Assembly: GCA_026129405.1 (NCBI GenBank)
Contig: JAHCID010000002.1
Span: 1 to 64,000, forward strand
Length of the DNA stretch: 64,000 nt
Direction: 5' to 3'
Source: a bacterium
GTDB lineage: Bacteria > Desulfobacterota > Binatia > DP-6
The notes beneath the pieces were generated by a model. It did not search any database. It was not told the DNA's origin and was given only the letters and a program-made list of their open reading frames with translations. Below, in pieces: positions 26,885-35,638 of this stretch; position 1 is the stretch's first letter, and each line of letters opens with the position of its first letter. The position numbers and the translations under genes were made by a program.

Positions 26885-28369
26885 TCAGGGCGGCACCAGG
26901 AGGGTGGCGATGCGTCCGCCCCGGCGTCGCGCGGCGAGCTGCTCGGGGTCGGTGGCGACGAATTCGACGCGCCGTCCCGCCGGCTCCGTGGCCGGCCCGA
27001 AGATCACGTACACGCCGGCGAGGCCGGGGAAGGTCCAGCGGCCCTGGAACATGGCCAGGAACTCCATCGGCGGGAAGGCCGTATTGGGGATGCGGACCGT
27101 GGCGCCGGGCGGCGCGGCCGCCACCTGCGCCGCGATCTCGCCGAGAGCCGCCGCGGTGAGGCGTCGCTCGCCGGTGTGGAGGGGCAGCAGGAGCGGCGCG
27201 AGCACGAGCCCGGCGACGCCCGCGGCGGCCCAGGCACCGGCGATCGCCGTGCCCACACGGCGCACGAGGGTGCCGAGGGCGACGACGAGCGCCAGCGCCA
27301 GCATCGTCTGCGCGGCGTAGTGGTAACGCTCGCCGACCGCGCCGCGCATGTCGGCCGTCGCCCACTGGACGCCCCGTCCCAGCGCCACCACCCCCCAGGC
27401 GCCGAGGGCGAGCAGCAGGGCCGCGACGATCCAGCGCCGGTCCCGGGCGCGGCCGCGCCACAGCCCTGCGCCGAGGACGCCGGTGACGGCGAGCAGGCTC
27501 GCCGCCACCAGCCACGGCCGGCCGCGCAGCGCGCCCGTGAACGGTCCGCCGACAAGGCCCGTCGTGCCGGTGTCGGCGAGGTGCCCGAGCAGGGACGCGG
27601 TGCCGTCGGGGCGGGACAGCACGTCGCGCAACGCGGGCATGACCGTCTGCATGATCGCCGTGTGGGGCGGCGGGAAGAGGTGGTGGAGGAGCGCGAACGT
27701 CGCGAGCAGCAGCGGCGGGACGACGAAGAGGAGGAGGCGGCTCGGCGTCGAGGTCGCGTGCGGCGCGGCGACCAGCGCCGCGAGGGGGAACGCCGCGGCC
27801 ACGCCGAAGCCGGTGCCGTACAGCGTGGCGATGGCGAAGAGCGCCAGCATCCAGCCGGCGGCGGCGCCGCCGCCGAGGACGCGGCCGCTGCGGTCGCGGG
27901 CGTCGAGCCGGAGGAGGAGGACCAGCAGCACGGTCGTCAGCAGCGCGTGGCCGTGTGCCGCGCACCACGTCAGCGTGCCCGCGTGCATCGGCGACACTGC
28001 CCAGGCCGTCGCCACCAGCGCGGCGATGCCGCCCGCGCCCGTGAGCCGCGCCCCGAGGCGCTGGAGCAGGACCGCGTTGGCGGCATGGATGAGGAGCGCG
28101 ATCGCATAGAACGGCGCGGGATGCGGGCCGAACGCCGCGTGCTCCAGCGCGAGGAGCGCGTTGCGGGCGGTGTTCACGTGCCCGAACATCGGGCCGAGCA
28201 GGAAACGGACGAGGCCGCCGCCGTTCGCCAGCTCGTAGAGGACCTGGAAGTCGTCGTTGAAGAAGAACGCGCCGACGAGGTCGCGATACGCGACCAGCGC
28301 CACCACGGCCGGCAGGACGGCGGCGACGATTGCCGCCCGGCGGGCACGGGTCGAGGGCACCGGCCGCAC
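26885..28369 (-). CDS. Polytopic membrane protein, PMT/GT39-like
   Basis: 494 aa from GTG 28369 (a second GTG is at 28360). The first periplasmic loop carries FFFNDDFQVLYELANGGG with an acidic pair, the hallmark of C-type/PMT glycosyltransferases. About ten membrane spans follow, with HVNTARNALLALEHAAFGPHP after the first loop, and a soluble C-terminal tail. It is the likely acceptor-side partner of the GT2 gene at 26124, using the lipid-linked sugar. It is divergent from the second nucleotidyltransferase-GT2 fusion. Confidence 0.7.
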   Translation of the reverse strand: MRPVPSTRARRAAIVAAVLPAVVALVAYRDLVGAFFFNDDFQVLYELANGGGLVRFLLGPMFGHVNTARNALLALEHAAFGPHPAPFYAIALLIHAANAVLLQRLGARLTGAGGIAALVATAWAVSPMHAGTLTWCAAHGHALLTTVLLVLLLRLDARDRSGRVLGGGAAAGWMLALFAIATLYGTGFGVAAAFPLAALVAAPHATSTPSRLLLFVVPPLLLATFALLHHLFPPPHTAIMQTVMPALRDVLSRPDGTASLLGHLADTGTTGLVGGPFTGALRGRPWLVAASLLAVTGVLGAGLWRGRARDRRWIVAALLLALGAWGVVALGRGVQWATADMRGAVGERYHYAAQTMLALALVVALGTLVRRVGTAIAGAWAAAGVAGLVLAPLLLPLHTGERRLTAAALGEIAAQVAAAPPGATVRIPNTAFPPMEFLAMFQGRWTFPGLAGVYVIFGPATEPAGRRVEFVATDPEQLAARRRGGRIATLLVPP

Positions 28370-28517
28370 GCTAGCCGGCCGGCGGCGCGCCTGCCAAGCG
28401 CGACGCCGCCTGCGCCGTGCGGGCTGCCGCAGCGTCGCCGGCGCGATTGACCCTCGCGCGGGCGACACGGTAGACGCCGACCCGCGCCCGGGGTCGTCCG
28501 GACGTGCCAGCGATGAC

Positions 28518-30008
28518 ATGGGCGAGCTGATCGGCCTCATCCCCGCCGCGGGACGGGGGGTACGCGCGTACCCGTACACCGACACCATCCCCAAATCGAT
28601 GCTGGAGGTGGACGGCGTGCCGCTCGTGCAGCGCAACGTCGAGCTGCTGCGCGACCAGCTGGGCGTGCGCGAGCTGCGCATCGTCGTCGGCCACCACGGC
28701 CACGTCATCCGCGAGCACCTGGGCGACGGCGCGCGCTTCGGCGTGCGCATCACCTATCTCCAGAACGACCGCCTCGACCTCGAGCTGTCGTACTCGATCT
28801 TCCTCGGCACGCGCGGCCTCGACGCGCCCTGCGTCGTGGTGTTGGCCGACGAGTGCTACGTCGGCTCGAACCACCGCCGGCTGCTCGACGTGCCATGGCG
28901 CGACGCCTTCGTCACCTGCGGCGTGCGCCAGGCGGAGTCGGCGGGGCAGGTGCGCAAGAACTACGCGGTGACGGTGGAGCGCGGCTTCATCACGGCGGTC
29001 GAGGAGAAGCCGCGCGTCGCCCAGGGACGCCTCATGGGCACCGGCACGTGGCTGCTGACGCCCGCCGTCTACCCGCAGCTCGCGGCCGAGTTCGCCGATC
29101 TGCCGAGCCGGCGTCCGTTCGACTGGGTCGCGTGGCTCGGGGCGCAGGGCCGCACCGGCGCGCGCCTGCTGCCGTTCCACCTGAGCGGCGGCTACGTGAA
29201 CGTGAACTCGCGCGACGATCTCCACCACGCGAACTACCTCGCGCGCGAGGAGCGCGCCGAGCGCCACCGCGCCAGCCTCGTGCTCGTCGTCGACCAGTGG
29301 GAGGCGCGCGTCGCGGACGCGGTCGCGGGCTTCCTCGAGCGGCCGGAGATCGCCGAGCTCGTGGTCGTGAGCCGCGGCCGCCTGCCCGACGAGGAGCGCC
29401 TCGCCGGGCTGGAGCGCGTGCACCGGCTGGTGGTCGGCGACCTGCCCGTCGGCCGGCTCGTCACCGCCGGGCTCGACGCCGCGAGCGGCTCGATCCTGCT
29501 CCTCAGCTACCACGACGAGACCTTCGCGCCGCGCGACGTGGCGAAGCTGCTCGTCTATCTGCGCGAGGCCGACATGGTCGTCGGCACGCGCACGACGCGC
29601 CAGATGCTCGAGCAGGGCAGCAACATGCGCGGCAGCGTGCGCGCCGCGCACCTGCTTCTCGCCAAGCTCACCGGCGTGCTCTGGTGGCAGTTCGAGGCGC
29701 GCTTCACCGACGTCTGCTCGATGTATCGCGGCCTGTGGGCGTCGACGTATCGCGCCATCCGGCCGAACCTGGTCGCCGAGGGCATCGAGGTGTTCCCCGA
29801 GCTCGGCGTCGAGGTGCTGCGCGCGCGCCGCCGCATCGTCGAGGTGCCGGTGAACTACCGCAATCCCGACATCGACAGTCCGTTCGTCCACTCGCGCTAC
29901 CAGCGCGTGGCGACGTTCCAGCGCGTGCTGGCGCTGCTCGTACGGCGGCGGATCGAGCCCGGCGGCACCCGCCGGCCGACGCCGCCGACCACCGGACCCG
30001 CCGCATGA
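28518..30008 (+). CDS. Fused nucleotidyltransferase - degenerate GT2 domain (paralog of 18100)
   Basis: 496 aa. The first half is intact: IPAAGRGVRAYPYTDTIPKS, LEVDGVPLVQRNVELL and VEEKPRVAQGRLMG. The second half (from about residue 252) aligns with the GT2 half of the 18100 gene in its core (AASGSILLLSYHDETFAPRD and MVVGTRTTRQMLEQG). It has lost the N-terminal DNxSxDGT motif (VVVSRGRLPDEE stands there) and changed EADGTF to YHDETF. Donor binding by the GT2 half is thus doubtful and it may be regulatory. The stop overlaps the next start (ATGA). Confidence 0.83.
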   Translation: MGELIGLIPAAGRGVRAYPYTDTIPKSMLEVDGVPLVQRNVELLRDQLGVRELRIVVGHHGHVIREHLGDGARFGVRITYLQNDRLDLELSYSIFLGTRGLDAPCVVVLADECYVGSNHRRLLDVPWRDAFVTCGVRQAESAGQVRKNYAVTVERGFITAVEEKPRVAQGRLMGTGTWLLTPAVYPQLAAEFADLPSRRPFDWVAWLGAQGRTGARLLPFHLSGGYVNVNSRDDLHHANYLAREERAERHRASLVLVVDQWEARVADAVAGFLERPEIAELVVVSRGRLPDEERLAGLERVHRLVVGDLPVGRLVTAGLDAASGSILLLSYHDETFAPRDVAKLLVYLREADMVVGTRTTRQMLEQGSNMRGSVRAAHLLLAKLTGVLWWQFEARFTDVCSMYRGLWASTYRAIRPNLVAEGIEVFPELGVEVLRARRRIVEVPVNYRNPDIDSPFVHSRYQRVATFQRVLALLVRRRIEPGGTRRPTPPTTGPAA

Positions 30009-31774
30009 GGGCGGTGTCGTGGCTCGCCGGCGCGCTGCTCGCGCTCGCGGCGACGGCGTATCTCGCCTTCGGGCTGCACCTCGGGCTCGAGTGGATCGAC
30101 GAGGGCCACATCGTCTACCCGGCCTGGCGGGTAGCGAGGGGCGAGCTGCCCTATCGCGACTTCCAGCAGCTCTACGGCCCCTCCGTGTTCGTGCTGAACG
30201 GGGCGCTGCTGCGGCTGTTCGGCGAGGAGCTCGCCGTCGTGCGCGCGGGGCTGCTGGCGGTGAAGCTGCTGCTCGGCGCGCTCGTCTTCGTGCTGGCGCG
30301 CGACGTCGCGGGACGCGGGCTGGCGCTCGCGGTGACGGCGGCGTTCGTCGTCATCTGGGGCACGCCGATCTGGGTCTTCAACGCCCCCTACGCGAATCAC
30401 TACGCCCTCGCCTGCCAGCTCCTGGCGGTGGCGGTGCTGCTCCGAGGTCGCGCCCGTCCGCTGGTCGCGGCGCTCGTCGCCGGCGTCCTCGTCGGCGTCG
30501 GGATGACGTTCAAGCAGACCGCCGGCGTGTTCGCCGCCGTAACCGTGGCGCTGTTCCTGCTCGCGCCCGACCGGACCCAGGGCGAGCCGGCATGGCGACG
30601 GCTCTTGTGGTGGGCGGCGGTGCTGGCCACGGCGGGCGTCGTCGTCGCCTACCTGCGCGAGCGGACGCCGGCGGCGCTCGTGCTCGCGCTGCCGCTCGCG
30701 GGGCTGGTGGCGGTCGCCGCGGGGCGCGGCGGCGGCGACCGGGGCGGCGGCGTGCGTGCGCAGCCGTTCGCCGCGCTGCTCGTCTTCGCCGCGGGCGCTG
30801 CGCTCGCCCCCGTCGCGGTCGGCGTCGTGTTCGCGGCCGAGGGCACGCTCGGCCGCCTGCTCGCCGACACGCTGCTCGAGCTGCCCCAGCGCGTCGCATG
30901 GTTCATCCCGCTGAAGCCGCCCGACGTCCGGGGCTGGTTCGGCGCCGGCACGTTCGGCCTCGTCCTGTGGCTGCCGGTGTTCGTGCCTCTGGCGGCGGTG
31001 CCGCTGCTCGCGGCCCGCCGGTCGGGACCCGGCGGCGACGCCGCGCCGTGGCTGCTCGCCTGGACCGCCGCCGGCTGCTGCCTCGCCATGTATCCCGCGG
31101 CCGACATGCCGCACGCGCTCATGCTGCTGCCGGCGCTGCTGCCGCTGCTGGCGTGGGCGCTGGCCGTCGCCGCGGGACCGCGCGGCGTGCGGCGTGCGGC
31201 GGTGCTCGCACTCGCCGCCGCGATCGCCGTCGCGATCCTGCGCACGCCCGTGCAGCAGGCCCGTGCCGTGATCGCCGCCCCGATCGGGCCGACGCTGCCG
31301 CGCGCGGCTGGCATCCGCACCATCCCCGTCGCCGCGGACGACAACGCGGCGTTGCTCGCGTTGCTCGCGAAGGAGCCCGCCGAGCGCGAGCTGCTGATCC
31401 TACCGAGCGAGCAGATGACGTACTTCCTCGCGGGGCGGCGCGCAGCGCTCCAGGACCGCGAGTACGTCCTCTATCTCGCCACCACCGGCTTCGTGCACCC
31501 CGAGGACGCCCGCGCCGCCTTCGACGAGGAAGGCGCCATCGCCCGCCTGGTCGCGACGCGCCCGCTCGTGATCGAGCACGACGTCGGCCCGTATCTCGCC
31601 CGCGTGCGGACCATGTTCCCGACGCTCGCGGCATTCCTCGACAAGTACTACCGCGAGCGCGAGCGCGCCGGCCGCTACACGGTGCTGGAGCCCGTCATGG
31701 GGCCGGCAGGGCAGGTGGATTCGAGCCTGGTGCCGCCGGCCCCGCCGTCGCCGCCGGGAGCGCTGCCGCATTGA
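30005..31774 (+). CDS. Large polytopic membrane protein, GT39/ArnT-like
   Basis: 589 aa with about ten hydrophobic segments. The first loop HLGLEWIDEGHIVYPAWRVARG contains the DE pair typical of PMT/ArnT-class glycosyltransferases and is followed by GELPYRDFQQLYGP. The C-terminal 130 residues form a soluble domain (LILPSEQMTYFLAGRR, FLDKYYRERERAG). It is coupled by ATGA to the nucleotidyltransferase fusion, so it may use the nucleotide- or lipid-linked sugar that gene supplies. A fragment of another gene overlaps its 3' end on the other strand. Confidence 0.75.
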   Translation: MRAVSWLAGALLALAATAYLAFGLHLGLEWIDEGHIVYPAWRVARGELPYRDFQQLYGPSVFVLNGALLRLFGEELAVVRAGLLAVKLLLGALVFVLARDVAGRGLALAVTAAFVVIWGTPIWVFNAPYANHYALACQLLAVAVLLRGRARPLVAALVAGVLVGVGMTFKQTAGVFAAVTVALFLLAPDRTQGEPAWRRLLWWAAVLATAGVVVAYLRERTPAALVLALPLAGLVAVAAGRGGGDRGGGVRAQPFAALLVFAAGAALAPVAVGVVFAAEGTLGRLLADTLLELPQRVAWFIPLKPPDVRGWFGAGTFGLVLWLPVFVPLAAVPLLAARRSGPGGDAAPWLLAWTAAGCCLAMYPAADMPHALMLLPALLPLLAWALAVAAGPRGVRRAAVLALAAAIAVAILRTPVQQARAVIAAPIGPTLPRAAGIRTIPVAADDNAALLALLAKEPAERELLILPSEQMTYFLAGRRAALQDREYVLYLATTGFVHPEDARAAFDEEGAIARLVATRPLVIEHDVGPYLARVRTMFPTLAAFLDKYYRERERAGRYTVLEPVMGPAGQVDSSLVPPAPPSPPGALPH

Positions 31775-31880
31775 GCGCGTTCGCGACCAGCTCGGCGAGC
31801 CGCGCGTAGCTCGCCGCGGTCGGGTGGCCGTCGGCGAGCAGCAGCCCGCACGGCGGCGTCGGGCGGCGCTCCGCGAACAC
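31695..31880 (-). pseudogene. C-terminal stump resembling an SGNH-hydrolase tail
   Basis: The 61-codon minus-strand frame holds CGLLLADGHPTAASYARLAE, which resembles the block-V Asp-x-x-His (DGHPT) end of SGNH/GDSL hydrolases. The coding-like segment upstream on that strand (TQIADVDVSLRW, 31950-32010) is in another frame, so a frameshift or decay has separated them. It overlaps the membrane gene's 3' end. This is family resemblance only. Confidence 0.35.
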
Positions 31881-32565
31881 CGGCGCGGGGGCGACGAGCG
31901 GCGCCGCTCCCGAGCGGCTTCGGTCGCCGCTCCCTCGTCCACGCCCGCGGGCCCTCCGGGCGCGCCTTCCAGCGCAGCGAGACGTCGACGTCCGCGATCT
32001 GCGTCACCGCCGAGCCGGGGCGATGGTCGCCGGTGCAGGTCGCCGTGAGGCCCTCGTCCGGACCGAGCAGAGCTTCGGACTCGGGACACTAGACGGCGAG
32101 AGCCTGCGACGCCGCGGGTGGTCGCATCGAGGAGGCTCCAGCGTGGCAACGTCCGCCCCTTCGGGTCCGCTCTCCACCGTCGCGCGGCGCTCGCCGCTGC
32201 GGGCGTGCCGCCCGAGCGGCTCGTGCCGTTCGACGCACAGGTCTGGGTGCGGATCACGCGGTGAGGGCGCGTCAGGTCGCGCTGCGGGCCGAGCCGCGCA
32301 CCGGCGGCGCAGCGACGTCGTCGAGATGGTCGCGCGTCGTGCGGGCGTTCTCGGCGGCTTCGGCGAGGAGCGCCTGGATCAGCTCGGACGGGGTCCGGGC
32401 GTTGCGAGCGCGCTGGAGGCGCTTCAGCAGCCCGGCGTGCACCCGAACGGTCACTGCCTTGTAGGATGCCAACGGCCGGAGGCATGCCACCGATCGCCGC
32501 CCCCGTGCAAGGGGGTTCGACGGGTGGCGACGACGCGTCGCCGGATGGTATCCCGGTCCATCGCG
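31775..32565. other. Long low-content region with gene debris
   Basis: Apart from the SGNH-like stump (to 31880) and the small RHH gene (32272-32454), no intact gene is seen. On the plus strand, 32049-32264 reads as an uninterrupted frame ending RLVPFDAQVWVRITR-stop without a start codon, which could be the tail of a lost gene. On the minus strand the hydrolase-like debris continues to about 32010. The region looks like a deletion scar between the glycan genes and the oxidation operon. Confidence 0.4.
32272..32454 (-). CDS. Small ribbon-helix-helix-like protein (orphan antitoxin type)
   Basis: 60 aa from GTG 32454. It begins TVRVHAGLLKRLQRARN followed by TPSELIQALLAEAAENAR, the beta-strand plus two-helix pattern of RHH/CopG DNA-binding domains. 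The usual downstream toxin gene is not present; the sequence beyond 32272 is decayed. An ATGCC/GGCAT 5-bp inverted repeat (32466-32485) sits upstream and might be its operator. It is too short for more certainty. Confidence 0.5.
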   Translation of the reverse strand: MTVRVHAGLLKRLQRARNARTPSELIQALLAEAAENARTTRDHLDDVAAPPVRGSARSAT

Positions 32566-33399
32566 ATGGCGACGCCGCTTCCACTCGACACCAAGTTCAC
32601 GCTCGGCGCGACGATCACCGACGAGCAGCGCGCGTTCCTGCGCGAGCACGGCTTCATCCACTTCCGCCGCGTCGCGACGCCCGACGAGGTCGCGATGCTG
32701 TGCGAGGAGATGGAGCGCATCGAGGCGCAGTGGTTCCGCGAGGGCCGCACGCACGTCTTCGGCATCCCGCTCTTCTTCGGTCGCGATCACGAGCAGCGGC
32801 CGTTCCTACAGCGGCTCGCGTTCACGTCGGTCTTCTCCGAGCGCATCCACGCCTTCGTGCGCGACGAGCGCTTCCGGCCGATCCTCGGCCTCGTCGGCGC
32901 CGAGGCGCGCATCGGCGACAGCGAGAAGGACGGCGTGGTCATCAATCGGTATCTCAACGTGCCCGGCAGCGTGTACCCGCGGCTCGGCTGGCACACCGAC
33001 GGCCTGCGCGATCTCTTCTACGGCCGCATGCCGCAGGAGATGCTGAACGTCGGCCTGCACCTCGACCACTGCACGCGCGACAACGGCGGCCTGCGACTGA
33101 TCCCCGGCAGCCACACGCAGGGCTTCTGGTCGATGTGCTTCCGCAAGGTCTACTTCGTCTCGCACGGCGAGGATGCGAGCGAGGTCTGCGTCGAGACCGA
33201 GGCCGGCGATCTCACCGTGCACGACGGGCGGCTGTGGCATCGCGTCGCGCTCTCGCAGCGCGAGGGCGCCGCGAGCCTGCGCCGCTCGATGTACCTGCCC
33301 TACCTGACCGGTCCCTACGAGCCGAAGAGCGAAGAGAGCCCGACGCCCGCGTACCACAAGCTGGGCCAGCTGCTGCGCACGGTCGGGCGCCGGATGTGA
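32566..33399 (+). CDS. Phytanoyl-CoA dioxygenase (PhyH)-family 2-oxoglutarate/Fe(II) oxygenase
   Basis: 277 aa. The double-stranded beta-helix facial triad is H143-x-D145 (GWHTDGLRD) and H225 (DGRLWHRVALS), and the Arg in SLRRSMYLPY probably binds 2-oxoglutarate. Members hydroxylate branched or aromatic lipids, halogenate, or act in natural-product pathways. An alternative in-frame ATG lies at 32545; neither has a clear RBS. The stop overlaps the next start (GTGA), so it is the first gene of a three-gene oxidation operon. Confidence 0.88.
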   Translation: MATPLPLDTKFTLGATITDEQRAFLREHGFIHFRRVATPDEVAMLCEEMERIEAQWFREGRTHVFGIPLFFGRDHEQRPFLQRLAFTSVFSERIHAFVRDERFRPILGLVGAEARIGDSEKDGVVINRYLNVPGSVYPRLGWHTDGLRDLFYGRMPQEMLNVGLHLDHCTRDNGGLRLIPGSHTQGFWSMCFRKVYFVSHGEDASEVCVETEAGDLTVHDGRLWHRVALSQREGAASLRRSMYLPYLTGPYEPKSEESPTPAYHKLGQLLRTVGRRM

Positions 33400-34556
33400 G
33401 CCGCGTCCTCGTCGCCGGCGCCGGCATCGGCGGCGCCGCGTGCGCACTGCTGCTGGCGCGCGACGGCGCCGAGGTGACGCTGCTCGAGCGCGTCGCCGAG
33501 CCGCGCGCGGTCGGCGCCGGCATCCTGCTCCAGCCGAACGGCCTCGCGGTGCTCTACGGCCTCGGCCTCGAGGCGTCGCTGCGGAACGTCGGCACCGTGC
33601 TGCGTGCCGGCGCCGTCATGGACGCCGCGGGCCGGCCGATCCTGCACACCACCGTGCCCGACTTCGGCGAGGGCCTCGACCACCTGCTCGCCATCCGCCG
33701 CAGCCACCTCCAGACGGCGCTGCTCGACGCGGTGGCTGCCGCCCCGGGCATCACGTCCCGCTTCGGCGCCGACGTGCGCGAGGCGTCGGCCGACGGGCGT
33801 GTCGTCTGGGAGGAAGGCGGCGCGACGCGGACGGAGACGTACGATCTCGTCGTCGGCGCCGACGGCGTCCACTCCCGCGTCCGCGCCGGCGGCCGCTTCG
33901 ACGCCCGCACGCGCGACGGCCTCACCTACGTGCGCGCCCTGGTCGCGCCCGGCGTGCTGGACGGCGTCGGCGAGTGGTGGACGCCGCTCGGCATCTTCGG
34001 CGGCGCCCCGCTCGACGGCGCGACCTACGTGTTCGCGTCGACGCGTGCTCCGGCGCTGCGCGACGCGCTCGCCGCGCGCGACGTGGCGGCGCTCGCGTCG
34101 CACTGGCGCGGCGTCTGCGAGCCGGCGGGGCGCGCCTTCGCGAGCCTCGGCGACGCCGACGCGCTGCTCGTCAACACCGTCCGCCGCGTCGACTGCGCGC
34201 GCTGGTCCGACGGCCGCCTCGTCCTCGTCGGCGACGCCGCGCACGCGATGGCGCCGAACCTGGGGCAGGGCGCCAACAGCGCCCTCGTCGACGTCGCGCT
34301 GCTCGCGGGCGAGCTGCGCCGCGGCGGCGACGCGCTCGCGCGCTGGGAGCAGCGTCGCCGCCGCCCCGTGCGCCGGGTGCAGGACACGTCGCAGCGCATG
34401 GGCCAGCTGAGCCATCTCCGCAATCCGCTGGCGCGCTGGGCGCGGGACAACCTGCTCCGCGTGGTGGTAGAGCTCGCCGGCAGCGAGAGCGCGGTCCACG
34501 CCGCGATGCAGGAAGACCCGGCGTGGCTGCGGCGCGTCGTCGAGAGGAGAGCCTGA
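33396..34556 (+). CDS. FAD-dependent aromatic/ubiquinone-type monooxygenase
   Basis: 386 aa group-A flavoprotein monooxygenase. The N-terminal GAGIGGAACALLLARDG is the FAD-binding Rossmann motif, GADGVHSRVR is the DG motif, and GDAAHAMAPNLGQGANSALVD is the GD motif. Relatives hydroxylate aromatic rings such as salicylate or UbiH-type substrates. It is coupled by GTGA to the dioxygenase and followed by the LLM gene after 3 bp, so the products probably act in one oxidative pathway. The substrate is unknown. Confidence 0.9.
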   Translation: MSRVLVAGAGIGGAACALLLARDGAEVTLLERVAEPRAVGAGILLQPNGLAVLYGLGLEASLRNVGTVLRAGAVMDAAGRPILHTTVPDFGEGLDHLLAIRRSHLQTALLDAVAAAPGITSRFGADVREASADGRVVWEEGGATRTETYDLVVGADGVHSRVRAGGRFDARTRDGLTYVRALVAPGVLDGVGEWWTPLGIFGGAPLDGATYVFASTRAPALRDALAARDVAALASHWRGVCEPAGRAFASLGDADALLVNTVRRVDCARWSDGRLVLVGDAAHAMAPNLGQGANSALVDVALLAGELRRGGDALARWEQRRRRPVRRVQDTSQRMGQLSHLRNPLARWARDNLLRVVVELAGSESAVHAAMQEDPAWLRRVVERRA

Positions 34557-34559
34557 CCC

Positions 34560-35498
34560 ATGACCCGACCCGTGCGCTTCGGCGTGACCCTTCCCCAGAT
34601 CAAGCGCTCGTGGGCCGACGCCCGCGCCGCCGCCGTCGAGTTCGACCGCCTCGGCTTCGACTCGGTGTGGGTGTGCGACCACCTCTACGGCGTGCCGATG
34701 CCCGCGTTCCCGATCCTCGAGGCATGGAGCCTGCTCGCCGCCGTCGCCGCGGTGACGGAGAAGGTCGAGCTGGGCACACTCGTGACGCCGCCGTACTTCC
34801 GCAACCCGGCGCTGCTCGCGAAGCAGATCGCGACCATCGACAACATCGCCGGCGGCCGCGTCATCGCCGGGCTCGGCAGTGGCTGGTTCGCGGCGGAGTT
34901 CGAGGGCTACGGCGCGCCGTTCCCGCCGGTGGCGGAGCGGCTCGAGGCGCTCGAGGAGACGTGCGTGCTCTTCCGCAAGATGTGGACCGAGCCGGCGGTC
35001 ACGCTCGACGGCCGCTACGCTCGCGTGCAGGAGGTGATCTGCGAGCCCAAGCCGGTGCGCGTGCCGCCCATCCTCATCGGTGGCGGCGGCGAGAAGAAGC
35101 TCCTGCGCATCGCCGCGAAGCACGCCGACATCTGGAACAACCTCGCCGTCCACCAGGCCGACCTCGGCCGCAAGGTGGAGGTCCTGCGCCGCCACTGCGA
35201 CGCCGTCGGCCGCGACCCGGCCGAGATCGAGGTGTCGCAGCAGTGCCTCGTCGTCATCGCGGCGGACGAGGCCGGGGCGAAGGACGCAATGGCGAAGGCG
35301 GCGCGCATCTACGGCGGGCACATGGGCGGCGGGCTCGAGGAGCACGGCATCTGGGGCACGCCGGCGCAGGTGACCCGGCGCATCGAGCGGCACGTGAAGC
35401 TCGGGTGCACGACGTTCGTGATCGAGTTCTTCGGGAAGGACACGCGCGAGCCGGCGCGGCTGTTCGCCGAGGGCGTGCTGCCGCACTTCCGGGGGTAG
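34560..35498 (+). CDS. LLM-class (F420/FMN-dependent) oxidoreductase
   Basis: 312 aa TIM-barrel luciferase-like protein. VRFGVTLPQ, VWVCDHLYG, TIDNIAGGRVIAGLGSGW and PILIGGGGEKKLLRIAAKHA are the conserved strands around the flavin. GAGAGGAG precedes the ATG, and the gene closes the three-gene operon. A second related enzyme lies at 55842. F420 rather than FMN is suggested by similarity of the N-terminal block to TIGR-type F420 families, but F420 biosynthesis genes are not in this window. Confidence 0.88.
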   Translation: MTRPVRFGVTLPQIKRSWADARAAAVEFDRLGFDSVWVCDHLYGVPMPAFPILEAWSLLAAVAAVTEKVELGTLVTPPYFRNPALLAKQIATIDNIAGGRVIAGLGSGWFAAEFEGYGAPFPPVAERLEALEETCVLFRKMWTEPAVTLDGRYARVQEVICEPKPVRVPPILIGGGGEKKLLRIAAKHADIWNNLAVHQADLGRKVEVLRRHCDAVGRDPAEIEVSQQCLVVIAADEAGAKDAMAKAARIYGGHMGGGLEEHGIWGTPAQVTRRIERHVKLGCTTFVIEFFGKDTREPARLFAEGVLPHFRG

Positions 35499-35535
35499 GG
35501 TGCTGCTGGCCCAGTGATCCCAGGCAGTTGCGGGC

Positions 35536-35638
35536 TTTTCCTACTCCTCGGGCCGTCGCAATATAAGTCGTAGGAAACTGGCGCCGGCGACGCCGTTTTG
35601 CTACTTTCTCGATTACGTGCCGATATGGAGTAGGAAAA
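35536..35638. promoter_or_regulatory. 12-bp inverted repeat flanking the fic start (candidate operator)
   Basis: TTTTCCTACTCC (35536-35547) and GGAGTAGGAAAA (35627-35638) are exact reverse complements. A third GTAGGAAA core (35570-35577) lies between. The second arm overlaps codons 4-8 of the Fic gene (start 35617). The spacing of about 80 bp suggests looping by a regulator, or a 5' mRNA structure that hides the GTG start region. Confidence 0.5.
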
